Assembly (NCBI RefSeq): GCF_900110415.1
Contig: NZ_FODR01000001.1
Location: forward strand, 248,001-312,000
DNA length: 64,000 bases
Source: Mucilaginibacter sp. OK283
Lineage (GTDB): Bacteria > Bacteroidota > Bacteroidia > Sphingobacteriales > Sphingobacteriaceae
Reading direction: 5' to 3'
The notes under the pieces are model-generated. The model did not search any database, had not been told where the DNA came from, and was given only the letters and a program-made list of their open reading frames with translations. Numbering within the stretch: the stretch's first letter is position 1; each line of letters starts with the position of its first letter. Shown here piece by piece: positions 7,445-15,460 of this stretch. The translations under genes and the position numbers were made by a program.

Positions 7445-8494
7445 ATGAAAGTATATATTTTATCTGCCTTACTGGCCTGCCAAACCATTGCTGCTATAGC
7501 GCAGGATAATGATGGCAAAACGCCATATCTAACTAAATCGCTGGCAAGCGATGCCATCAACAGCGTTGTGGTAAATACATCGGCCGGTGGCATTGAAGTA
7601 AGCGGGCGCGCAGGGCAGGCGCCAAGGGTTGAAGTATACATCAGGGGCAATAACGGCCGTGATCTGTCGAAAGAGGAAATCAAAAAACGCCTTGATGAGG
7701 ATTACGACCTGAGCGTAACCGTAACCGGCCACGAAGTACGGGCTATTGCCAAAAACAAGCATGAAAACCAAAGCTTCAACTGGAAAAAATCAATCAGCAT
7801 ATCGTTTAAGATATTTGTTCCGCAACAGGTTGCTACCAGCCTGAAAACCAGTGGCGGAGGTATCCGTTTAGATAACTTAAAAGGCAGCGAAACATTTACC
7901 ACCAGTGGGGGAGGATTGGAAATTGACAGGCTTTACGGAACCATCAAAGGCACCACATCAGGTGGTGGTATCAGGGTTACCAACAGCGGCGATAATATTA
8001 ACCTGCAAACCAGCGGCGGTGGTATCGAGGCCAAAAACCTGACAGGTAAAATCAACCTGGAAACATCGGGTGGTGGTTTACGTCTCGAAAATTTAAAAGG
8101 CAACGTAAACGCACATACCAGCGGTGGTGGCGTTGAAGGCAGCAATATTGAGGGCGAACTGATAACCAGCACCTCAGGTGGTGGCATCGACCTTAAAGGC
8201 ATGAACTGCAGCCTCGACGCATCTACAAGCGCCGGAAGCCTGCGTGCACAAATGGTTAAAGTGGGTAAGTTCCTGAAACTGGACGTAAGCTCGGGTAATA
8301 TTGATTTACAGCTGCCGGCAAACCAGGGCCTCAGCCTCGATATTCGTGGCGACGGTATTAACCAGCACCCATCAAAAATAAGTGGCTTTACCGGGCAGTG
8401 GGACAACGAACATATTAAAGGCACGGTGAACGGAGGAGGTGCACCGGTGACAGCCGAAGCGTCGAGCGGTAACGTAAGCGTTAAGTTTAACTAA
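7445..8494 (+). CDS. Secreted DUF4097-type beta-repeat protein
   Basis: A cleavable signal peptide (MKVYILSALLACQTIAAIAQ) sends the protein out of the cytosol. The mature part resembles the DUF4097 family of putative adhesin-like right-handed beta-helix proteins. From about residue 137 to 265 seven TSGGG turns recur every 18-20 residues (TSGGGIRLDNLKG, TSGGGLEIDRLYG, TSGGGIRVTNSGD and so on), as expected for stacked solenoid coils, ending in a degenerate TSAGS turn. Substrate or partner is unknown. Family members often sit beside anti-sigma or PspC genes, but here the gene stands alone, with a stem-loop downstream at 8524. Confidence 0.85.
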   Translation: MKVYILSALLACQTIAAIAQDNDGKTPYLTKSLASDAINSVVVNTSAGGIEVSGRAGQAPRVEVYIRGNNGRDLSKEEIKKRLDEDYDLSVTVTGHEVRAIAKNKHENQSFNWKKSISISFKIFVPQQVATSLKTSGGGIRLDNLKGSETFTTSGGGLEIDRLYGTIKGTTSGGGIRVTNSGDNINLQTSGGGIEAKNLTGKINLETSGGGLRLENLKGNVNAHTSGGGVEGSNIEGELITSTSGGGIDLKGMNCSLDASTSAGSLRAQMVKVGKFLKLDVSSGNIDLQLPANQGLSLDIRGDGINQHPSKISGFTGQWDNEHIKGTVNGGGAPVTAEASSGNVSVKFN

Positions 8495-8858
8495 GTAAAC
8501 AAACCAATCAACCATATACAGGAAGCTCCGGGTCGGAAGATCAGGGGCTTTTTGTGTTTAGTGAAAAATAACAGCTTTGCGCCGGTTTTCAAAAAAAATG
8601 CATGAGCAATTGTGTTGCTTTAGATGGTGGATGATTGCTGTGTATGGTATTGATGATTAGGTATTTAAATGCTATTTTTTTAGGTTGTTGAGATAGGGTT
8701 TTTACTTTTAAAACAAATACTTGTGGCTTAAGGATTCAGGGATATTGAAGCAATAAACAATGAATAATATGCTCAAATAGTTGAATCCATTTAAGCTATT
8801 AGTTACGATTTTTACTGATTAGGTGTATCTTCATACGCCCCGACTTCAACCAGCATAA
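8495..8858. other. 364-bp gap between DUF4097 gene and fkp
   Basis: Holds the terminator at 8524-8554 and otherwise AT-rich DNA leading into fkp. I see no further gene, RNA or repeat. Confidence 0.6.
8524..8554 (+). terminator. Terminator after the DUF4097 gene
   Basis: AGCTCC (8524-8529) pairs with GGGGCT (8544-8549, one G-U pair), followed by five T. It lies 30 bases after the stop codon. Confidence 0.65.
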
Positions 8859-11651
8859 ATGAGAAAACTGATAAGCATTCCTCCGGCCTTTAAACAATTT
8901 GGCGACCACCATTTTGCCAAAGAAAACTATTACTTCAGCTCGGACCCTAAAGAGGGCAAAGTTGGCTCGGGTGGCGGAACAGTTAATTTATTGTATGAAG
9001 CCAGTAAAGAGGAGAATGCTATAGGCCCGATAAGTAATTGGTTACGCAAAGAGAAGCGGTTGATTATCCATGCAGGGGGCCAAAGCCGGCGTTTGCCGGC
9101 CTATGCGGCCGTAGGCAAAGTGTTTACACCCATGCCCATCTTTCGCTGGAAAAGAGGACAGCGCATAGGCCAAACGCTGATTGACCTGCAATTACCGATG
9201 TATGAAGAAATATTGAACAAAGCCCCTAAAAGCCTCAATCACCTGGTAGCCAGCGGTGATGTGCTTATTCGTGCAGGGGGCGTATTGCCCGAAATTCCGG
9301 ATGCGGATATTGTTTGCTTCGGCCTGTGGGAGCGGCCCGAGAAAGCATCTAATTTTGGTGTTTTTTTTGCACATAAAAGCTCGCCCAAAGAGTTGGCCTT
9401 TGCGTTGCAAAAACCCACAGCTCAAAAATTGCAGGAGTTGCAACCTAACTACCTGTTTTTTATCGATATCGGCGTTTGGCTGTTTAGCCCTAAAGCCATG
9501 GAATTGATGTTTGAGCGTAGCGGGTGGGATAAAGATAGTAACTCGTTTGCTGGCGGCATTCCCTCGTTTTATGATATGTACACAGAGTTTGGGCAGGCCC
9601 TGGGCAAAAACCCAACGTTGAAGGACGATGCCATCAATCAGTTAAAAGTAGCAATTGTGCCGCTCCCTAAAGGCGAATTTTACCATTTTGGAACCAGCGC
9701 CGAGCTGATAGAATCGACCGATAAGCTGCAAAACCTGGTGAAAAACCAGGAAGAGATATGGCATAATAAAATAAAACCCAGTGCCGACCTGTTTACTCAA
9801 AACGCGATCACCGGGATTGACTTTACCCGCGCAAACAATTCTATTTGGATTGAGAATAGTGATATTGCCCGCACCTGGAAATTGAGTAGTAAACATATTA
9901 TTACAGGAGCACCTGCAAATGATTGGACGCTTAACCTGCCCGAAGAAACATGTCTTGATTTTATACCCATTGGTAATAACGATGAATGGTGTGTAAGGGT
10001 TTATGGTTTTTACAACCCCCAATTACCCAAACGGGAAATAAATGCAAATAACGGTTATTCGGCTGCCGACTGGTTTAACGAGCCTGTTTACCCTGTATTT
10101 GATGCGGCAGATTTGAACAGTGAGGTGATACAGGACCTGATTGATAACCCATGTAATTACCAGGCAAAGGGAAAACGGTTAATTGCCGCCGCTGATGTTG
10201 CCGATGAAATAAACCTTTACCGCCAGTACGCCCAGCGTGAAACTTTTTTAGAAAGTAACCTGCAAAGTATGGCAGCTAACTGGAAACAATCTGTTTTTTA
10301 TCAGCTTGATTTGAAGAATGCTGCCGGGATATTTAAAAATGCAAAGCTAACATTACCGCCTGCTTTACCGGATGACGCTCCGCTGTTAACGCGCCTGCAC
10401 GACCAGATGTTCAGGAGCGAGGTGTTAGGTTCAAACGATCCATCCGCTGCCGCCTACGAGGCAAAAGCATTTGGATTGCTTGCCGAAACTATTGTTGATA
10501 CGGCCAAAGCTGAACTTGCGGCGCCGCGGTTGGATGTAATGTCCGACCAGATAGTTTGGGGCCGCAGCCCAATCAGGCTCGACCTGGCTGGTGGTTGGAC
10601 AGACACGCCTCCAAACTGCCTCATAAACGGCGGGAAGGTACTAAACCTGGCTGTTGAGCTTAATGGCCAACCTCCGCTGCAGGTATTCATAAAACCGTCT
10701 GCCGAATATGTTATCACGCTGCGATCTATTGATTTGGGTGTAAGGGAGGATATAACCACTTATCAGCAATTAAATGATTATAATAATTCAGTCGGTTCGG
10801 CATTTTGTATTCCCAAAGCGGCGCTTTGCCTGGCTGGTTTTGTTCCGGAATTTTCGGCAAACAGGTACGGTTCGCTGATAGAGCAATTGAAAGACTTTGG
10901 TATGGGTATCGAGGTAACGTTGTTGGCTGCTATACCCAAGGGATCGGGCTTAGGCACAAGTTCAATCCTGGCAAGTACGGTATTGGGCACCTTAAGCGAT
11001 TTTTGCGATTTGAAATGGGATAAATATGCCATCTGCTCGCGAACACTGGTTTTGGAGCAAATGTTAACAACCGGCGGCGGCTGGCAGGATCAGTATGGCG
11101 GTGTTTTTGGTGGAATTAAGCTATTGGAAAGCAACCCGGGTATTTTTCAAAAGCCCACAGTACGGTGGGCGCCTGAGTTTATTTTTACCGATGCTTCTGC
11201 AGCATCTGTGTTGTTATATTATACCGGAATTACCCGGATAGCTAAAAATATCCTGGCCGAAATTGTGAAGGGAATGTTTCTTAACGGCAATAGCTATTTA
11301 AGCATTCTTGAAGAAATGAACCAGCACGCCCTTAAAACCTACGAAGCTTTCCAATACGGCAACCTGCAGCAAGTGGCCGAGGCTACGGGCATTAGCTGGG
11401 AGCTTAACCAGCGGCTGGATGGCGGTACCAATACTCCGGAAACTCAGGCTATTATTGATCGCATCAGCGATTATATCATTAGCTGTAAATTACTGGGCGC
11501 GGGTGGCGGTGGATACATGCTAATATTTGCAAAGGATGTGGCCGCAGCGGCAAAGGTGCGTGGCGCTCTTAATACCAACCCGCTTAATAACAGGGCGAGG
11601 TTTGTTGATTGGTCTATTTCGCGGGACGGATTTAAGACATCAAGGAGTTAA
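8859..11651 (+). CDS. fkp: Bifunctional L-fucokinase/GDP-fucose pyrophosphorylase
   Basis: Converts free L-fucose first to fucose-1-phosphate and then to GDP-fucose, the salvage route by which Bacteroidota fucosylate surface polysaccharides and glycoproteins. The 930 residues are close to the 949 of Bacteroides fragilis Fkp. The N-terminal half is the pyrophosphorylase, with its nucleotide loop at about 72-87 (HAGGQSRRLPAYAAVGK). A middle beta-helix-like linker follows. The C-terminal GHMP kinase has GRSPIRLDLAGGWTDTPP (about 567-584), the ATP loop PKGSGLGTSSILAS (about 692) and the LLGAGGGGYMLIF motif near the end. No fucose permease or isomerase lies beside it. Confidence 0.95.
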   Translation: MRKLISIPPAFKQFGDHHFAKENYYFSSDPKEGKVGSGGGTVNLLYEASKEENAIGPISNWLRKEKRLIIHAGGQSRRLPAYAAVGKVFTPMPIFRWKRGQRIGQTLIDLQLPMYEEILNKAPKSLNHLVASGDVLIRAGGVLPEIPDADIVCFGLWERPEKASNFGVFFAHKSSPKELAFALQKPTAQKLQELQPNYLFFIDIGVWLFSPKAMELMFERSGWDKDSNSFAGGIPSFYDMYTEFGQALGKNPTLKDDAINQLKVAIVPLPKGEFYHFGTSAELIESTDKLQNLVKNQEEIWHNKIKPSADLFTQNAITGIDFTRANNSIWIENSDIARTWKLSSKHIITGAPANDWTLNLPEETCLDFIPIGNNDEWCVRVYGFYNPQLPKREINANNGYSAADWFNEPVYPVFDAADLNSEVIQDLIDNPCNYQAKGKRLIAAADVADEINLYRQYAQRETFLESNLQSMAANWKQSVFYQLDLKNAAGIFKNAKLTLPPALPDDAPLLTRLHDQMFRSEVLGSNDPSAAAYEAKAFGLLAETIVDTAKAELAAPRLDVMSDQIVWGRSPIRLDLAGGWTDTPPNCLINGGKVLNLAVELNGQPPLQVFIKPSAEYVITLRSIDLGVREDITTYQQLNDYNNSVGSAFCIPKAALCLAGFVPEFSANRYGSLIEQLKDFGMGIEVTLLAAIPKGSGLGTSSILASTVLGTLSDFCDLKWDKYAICSRTLVLEQMLTTGGGWQDQYGGVFGGIKLLESNPGIFQKPTVRWAPEFIFTDASAASVLLYYTGITRIAKNILAEIVKGMFLNGNSYLSILEEMNQHALKTYEAFQYGNLQQVAEATGISWELNQRLDGGTNTPETQAIIDRISDYIISCKLLGAGGGGYMLIFAKDVAAAAKVRGALNTNPLNNRARFVDWSISRDGFKTSRS

Positions 11652-11666
11652 TGTAAGGGTTAGCAA

Positions 11667-11686
11667 GGGGTGCATGCTCGCACCCC
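11667..11686. terminator. Stem-loop between convergent fkp and ClC genes
   Basis: GGGGTGC (11667-11673) and GCACCCC (11680-11686) form a perfect 7-bp stem with a 6-base loop in the 52-base gap between two convergent genes. There is no T-run, so it may be a decayed repeat and not a true terminator. Confidence 0.45.
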
Positions 11687-11703
11687 GCCAAAAGCCTATT
11701 AAT

Positions 11704-13581
11704 TTAATTGCCCGGCTCTTTTGTATTGCTGTTCATCAGCTTTCGCCCTTTGCTCAACACTTTTAACCGTTGCCTTTTTAGGGATATCGGCTGTGCTGTT
11801 TCATCGGCCTCATTATTATGGAGTCCATATGCAGCTATAATTTCTTTGCAGGATAGGCTGCCGATGATTGTATTTTCTGCCGATGTAACCGCTACCAGTC
11901 CTGCACTATGCTTTGCCATTAATTCGGCCGCCTGGCGTAATGATGTGTTGCTGTTTATCGTTAATGTTGATGGATGAACTATATTAGCGAGGGTTAGTTT
12001 GTCGGCCAGTGTATCATTATAAATATCGGCTAAATTGGCTGTACCTGTGTAATTGCCCTTTTTATCAACCACAATAAAATCATGGGTGTTTGTGCTGTAG
12101 GCCAGCAACGTGGCTTTTACTTCACTAACCGTGTTTTGGGCGTTTAGTATAACAAGGTCTTTGTTCATAACATCAACTACAGATAATTTACTCAGCACAT
12201 CGGGCTCAAATGAAACAGGAGTGACTACCCCTCTGCGGGCAATTTTTTCGGTCATAATGGTATTCTCCATTAAAAAAAACGATACCAGGTACGATGCTGT
12301 GCAAGCGCCAAGCAAAGGGAGTAAGGCGTTTGATTGCATAGTAGATTCGAGCGCAAAGGTAATGCTGGTTAAATACGCCCTTGAAGCGCCGGCAAACATA
12401 GATGACATGCCCAGTAGCGCCGCCATAGGTATGGTTATACCCGAATTTGGAAAAAACATTAAAATAACCGCGCCGGTGATAGCCCCCGCCGCGCCGCCAA
12501 TGGTTAACAAGGGAGCAAGCGTGCCGCCGGATGTGCCGCTACCCAGTGCAATTGCCCACGACAGAAATTTAAAAAAGCATAAACGCAAAATAAGCAGTAA
12601 CGGAATGGTACCCGATAAAATGCTAATGATATTATCATAACCCACACCCAACGTATGAGGGGCAAAATATCCAATTAAACCAACACCAAGGCCGCCTAAG
12701 GCAGGCCACCACATCCAGTGAATGGGGAGTTTATCAAACCAATCTTCAATTAAATAAACGATTTTGGTAATCCCTAATGATAAAAATCCGATAAACAGGC
12801 CGATACCACTATAAATGGCTAACGCCCCATTAGATGGCACCGCTAAATTGGGCATAGGAAAAACCGGGCCCGGTTCAAATAACAGGTGGTGACCTGCCGC
12901 CCCCGTTATACAAGCCAGGGCGACCGGTAAAATAGATTTGGGCGAAAACTCAAATAAAAGCAACTCGATAGCCAATAACACCGCCGCTATAGGGGTGCCG
13001 AATATGGCCGACATGCCTGCGGTTGCACCCGCTGCAAGGATAACTTTACGCTCATTGGCGGTAATTTTTAATAATTGGCCAAGGGTTGATCCTAATGCCC
13101 CACCGGTTGCAATTATTGGCCCTTCGGCACCGAAGGGCCCACCGGTACCAATGGCAATTGCCGATGATATGGGCTTTAGAAAAGTAATAGAAGGTTTTAT
13201 TTTGCTTTGGTTAGTTAGTATTTGTTCCATGGCTTCGGGGATACCATGCCCCCTGATGGCTTTTGAACCATATAAGGCCATTAGCCCCACAATTATCCCG
13301 CCAATGGCCGGCACAATAATAACCCACGGGCCCAGGTGGTTAGCGGCAGGGCTGTGGAAATGCACATCCAGCAAACCGTAAAAAGATATGTTGGTTACAA
13401 TATTAATGAGGTATATAAGGCCCTTGGCTATAATGCTAATGGCTATTGCCACCGTAACAGATAATGCCGAAATATATAAGAGCCTGTTTTTTGTAGTACG
13501 GCTTAATGTTAATTTATCCTGATGACTATTAATGGCGTTTAAGGAAGGCGAGATGGGAATGCCTGTTTCTTTCTGTTTCAT
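11704..13581 (-). CDS. ClC-family chloride channel/antiporter with C-terminal CBS pair
   Basis: Integral inner-membrane anion transporter. The selectivity-filter signatures are present: GHGIPEA (family GSGIP), GAEGPI, which keeps the gating glutamate of GxEGP, and GTSGGTLAP (family GxFxP, with Leu for Phe). About ten hydrophobic helices run to residue ~450. After them, two CBS domains begin at VVDVMNKDLVILN and end near SLSCKEIIAAYG; CBS pairs bind adenine nucleotides and gate transport. The frame opens at 13602, but the Met at 13581 (MKQKETGIPIS) is a more usual start. It diverges from a small membrane protein and Crp/Fnr gene across a palindrome. Confidence 0.9.
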   Translation of the reverse strand: MKQKETGIPISPSLNAINSHQDKLTLSRTTKNRLLYISALSVTVAIAISIIAKGLIYLINIVTNISFYGLLDVHFHSPAANHLGPWVIIVPAIGGIIVGLMALYGSKAIRGHGIPEAMEQILTNQSKIKPSITFLKPISSAIAIGTGGPFGAEGPIIATGGALGSTLGQLLKITANERKVILAAGATAGMSAIFGTPIAAVLLAIELLLFEFSPKSILPVALACITGAAGHHLLFEPGPVFPMPNLAVPSNGALAIYSGIGLFIGFLSLGITKIVYLIEDWFDKLPIHWMWWPALGGLGVGLIGYFAPHTLGVGYDNIISILSGTIPLLLILRLCFFKFLSWAIALGSGTSGGTLAPLLTIGGAAGAITGAVILMFFPNSGITIPMAALLGMSSMFAGASRAYLTSITFALESTMQSNALLPLLGACTASYLVSFFLMENTIMTEKIARRGVVTPVSFEPDVLSKLSVVDVMNKDLVILNAQNTVSEVKATLLAYSTNTHDFIVVDKKGNYTGTANLADIYNDTLADKLTLANIVHPSTLTINSNTSLRQAAELMAKHSAGLVAVTSAENTIIGSLSCKEIIAAYGLHNNEADETAQPISLKRQRLKVLSKGRKLMNSNTKEPGN

Positions 13582-13629
13582 AATGAATATTACAGCCCGC
13601 ATAATTATAAATGGGCGTCTATTTTATTG

Positions 13630-13637
13630 CAAAAGTA
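13630..13637 (-). promoter_or_regulatory. Candidate -7 box of the ClC gene
   Basis: On the minus strand TACTTTTG fits TAnnTTTG, about 50 bases before the likely start. The -33 region is only T-rich. The 48-bp palindrome begins about 25 bases further upstream, a position suited to a regulator. Confidence 0.45.
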
Positions 13638-13661
13638 ATATAAAATAGATTTTTTATGAAA

Positions 13662-13709
13662 AAACTTTACAATAAAACATTGCATATGCAATGTTTTATT
13701 GTAAAGTTT
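13662..13709. repeat. Perfect 48-bp palindrome in a divergent promoter region
   Basis: Left arm 13662-13685 (AAACTTTACAATAAAACATT then GCAT) and right arm 13686-13709 are perfect reverse complements with no spacer, 24 bp each. It lies between the divergent ClC gene (start 13581) and the small membrane gene (start 13748). It lacks a T-run or downstream partner that would make it a terminator for either gene. A long operator, a cruciform-forming site or a decayed element are all possible; the nearby Crp/Fnr gene is the obvious candidate binder. Confidence 0.9.
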
Positions 13710-13747
13710 GTGGCGGAATTTATTAAAAACATTACAAGGATAGTAAC

Positions 13748-13981
13748 ATGAAAAAATTCAGTTATGCATTAATGGCGATAGGGGTTATCATCATTATTAT
13801 TGGTTTTTTAACCTTTACCAATTTAAAAACAGTTAACGCGGTTGATTCACACAACTGGACAATTTACATTAATGGCGCAAAATCATTCCCGTGGCCTGTG
13901 TTTGGCGGCTCGGTAATTGCCATATTAGGAATTATTTTTAACATGGCTACCTGGGAGCAGCCAAAAGGCCGGTACTTTTAA
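13748..13981 (+). CDS. Small membrane protein, 77 aa
   Basis: Two hydrophobic segments are visible, about residues 6-24 (YALMAIGVIIIIIGFLTF) and 55-69 (PVFGGSVIAILGIIFNMA), separated by a polar loop with an NWTIYINGAKSFPW stretch. I recall no named family. It is the first gene downstream of the 48-bp palindrome and is followed after 45 bases by the Crp/Fnr regulator on the same strand, so the two are probably co-transcribed. Function unknown. Confidence 0.7.
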   Translation: MKKFSYALMAIGVIIIIIGFLTFTNLKTVNAVDSHNWTIYINGAKSFPWPVFGGSVIAILGIIFNMATWEQPKGRYF

Positions 13982-14026
13982 TAATTTCGCACAGGCAATT
14001 TGCCAATATCAACGGGGCATTCATAC

Positions 14027-14722
14027 ATGGCAAAAAGTAAAAACGTTTGTGATTTAAAAAGCTGCTTTTTGTGCATGCACTGCTTAAAAGACTGGATTCC
14101 GGCTATTGCGGCCCAGCGAAAAAACTATGTTGTAAAAAAAGGCGAGGCAATATTTAAAGAAGGCGACCCGGTTACAGGAATTTATTTTGTTTACGAGGGC
14201 AAAGTAAAAGTGCACAAAAAATGGGATGCCGAAAAAGAGTTGATATTGCGTTTTGCCAAAAAAGGCGATATTGTTGGCCACCTGGGGCTTGGCGATACAG
14301 GTTATTATCCTGTATCGGCTACTGCTATTGAGGCCGGCATAATTTGTTATATCAGCATGGATTTCCTGGAATCGACGCTGAACGTTAACAATAGCTTTGT
14401 AATAAAGCTGATGCGCTTTTTTGCTAATGAGTTACAGGAATCTGAAAAGCGGATGCGCAACTTGGCGCATATGCCCGTTAAAGGGCGGGTTGCGCAGGCG
14501 CTAATCTCCCTCAAAAATAAATTCGGTATCAATGCCGATGGGTTTATTGACATCGACCTGAGTCGGCAGGACCTGGCCGCATTTACCGGTGCCGCATACG
14601 AATCACTGTTTCGCACCATTAATGATCTGGTTGAGGAAAAGATCATCGAAATAGCCGGCAAAAGCATACTTGTTAAAAACGAGGGCTTATTGCTTAAGCT
14701 GACAGAAGAAACAACGGTATAG
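14027..14722 (+). CDS. Crp/Fnr-family transcriptional regulator with N-terminal cysteine cluster
   Basis: Cytosolic DNA-binding regulator. From the preferred start (MAKSKN, at 14027; the frame opens at 14000) four cysteines come at positions 8, 13, 16 and 19 (CDLKSCFLCMHC), a spacing reminiscent of the Fe-S ligands of FNR. The cyclic-nucleotide-binding-like beta-roll follows (KKGEAIFKEGDPVTGIYFV), then the long dimer helix and a C-terminal winged helix with LSRQDLAAFTGAAYESLFRT as the recognition unit. The arrangement suggests oxygen or redox sensing. Likely targets are the divergent ClC gene and its own operon through the 48-bp palindrome (inference). Confidence 0.9.
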   Translation: MAKSKNVCDLKSCFLCMHCLKDWIPAIAAQRKNYVVKKGEAIFKEGDPVTGIYFVYEGKVKVHKKWDAEKELILRFAKKGDIVGHLGLGDTGYYPVSATAIEAGIICYISMDFLESTLNVNNSFVIKLMRFFANELQESEKRMRNLAHMPVKGRVAQALISLKNKFGINADGFIDIDLSRQDLAAFTGAAYESLFRTINDLVEEKIIEIAGKSILVKNEGLLLKLTEETTV

Positions 14723-14730
14723 CTGGTACC

Positions 14731-15312
14731 TTAACGCTGATACCTGCGCCATACCATAAACCACTTTTTATTGTTGGGATATTTGCGATGGCCGCTTACA
14801 TTGTTTACCAGCAAAGCTACCAGCAGCAATACTATTGCGCCGGATAGCACCGGGCTTAATACGTATAAATATCCCAATGCCTGTATTTTGGCCGAGCCAA
14901 TGTTAGCAATCAGCGCTGTGGCGCCGCCGGGCGGATGCAGCGTTTTGGTAATTTGCATCAATACAATGGCAACTGATACGGCCAGGGCAGATGACAGCCA
15001 AACCTCGTGCGGGATAAGTTTATGCATAGTTACGCCAACAATAGCGCAGATTACATGGCCGCCAATTAAGTTTCGGGGCTGGGCGAGGGGGCTGTTTACA
15101 ATGCCATAAATTAATACCGATGAAGCACCGAAAGAACCAATAAGGAATAAATTATCTGAAGGGCTAAAGTACCGATTGCTAAAAAAACCGATTAAGCCTA
15201 TGCCCAGGAACGAGCCTATAAACGTCCAGAAATGTTCTTTATAATCAACCAGCGTCTCTTTATAAACAATGTAACGGGCGGTACGAGCGTGGCGATGTAT
15301 CCTTTTGATCAT
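14731..15312 (-). CDS. HPP family integral membrane protein
   Basis: The HPP signature LHPPGGATALIA is present near residue 125, with the flanking conserved GSFGASSVLIYG and QPRNLIGGH. Four to five membrane helices fill about 190 residues. HPP proteins include nitrite transporters of plastids and cyanobacteria; the substrate in Bacteroidota is unsettled. The frame runs to 15378, but the Met at 15312 (MIKRIHRHARTARY) is the plausible start because the upstream part is Leu/Phe-rich and atypical. It converges on the Crp/Fnr gene with only 8 bases between stops. Confidence 0.85.
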   Translation of the reverse strand: MIKRIHRHARTARYIVYKETLVDYKEHFWTFIGSFLGIGLIGFFSNRYFSPSDNLFLIGSFGASSVLIYGIVNSPLAQPRNLIGGHVICAIVGVTMHKLIPHEVWLSSALAVSVAIVLMQITKTLHPPGGATALIANIGSAKIQALGYLYVLSPVLSGAIVLLLVALLVNNVSGHRKYPNNKKWFMVWRRYQR

Positions 15313-15460
15313 AATAATTGGTCGGGACAAAAATAGGCACTTTAAATTATGGCGCAATGGATAAATTAAAATCAGCAACCGAGGAGATAAAATATTTACT
15401 GAAAATTAAAAAGCCCCAGGCTTTTAATCCGGAGGCCATATCTAAAAGCACGTGGTTATA

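Noticed and set aside
7258..7509. 83-codon plus-strand frame (MHRTPLSS) upstream of the DUF4097 gene
   Set aside because: It overlaps the start of a well-supported secreted protein and has no protein-like composition or domain.
13662..13709. Terminator reading of the 48-bp palindrome
   Set aside because: It lies between divergent genes with no gene ending into it and has no adjacent T-run.
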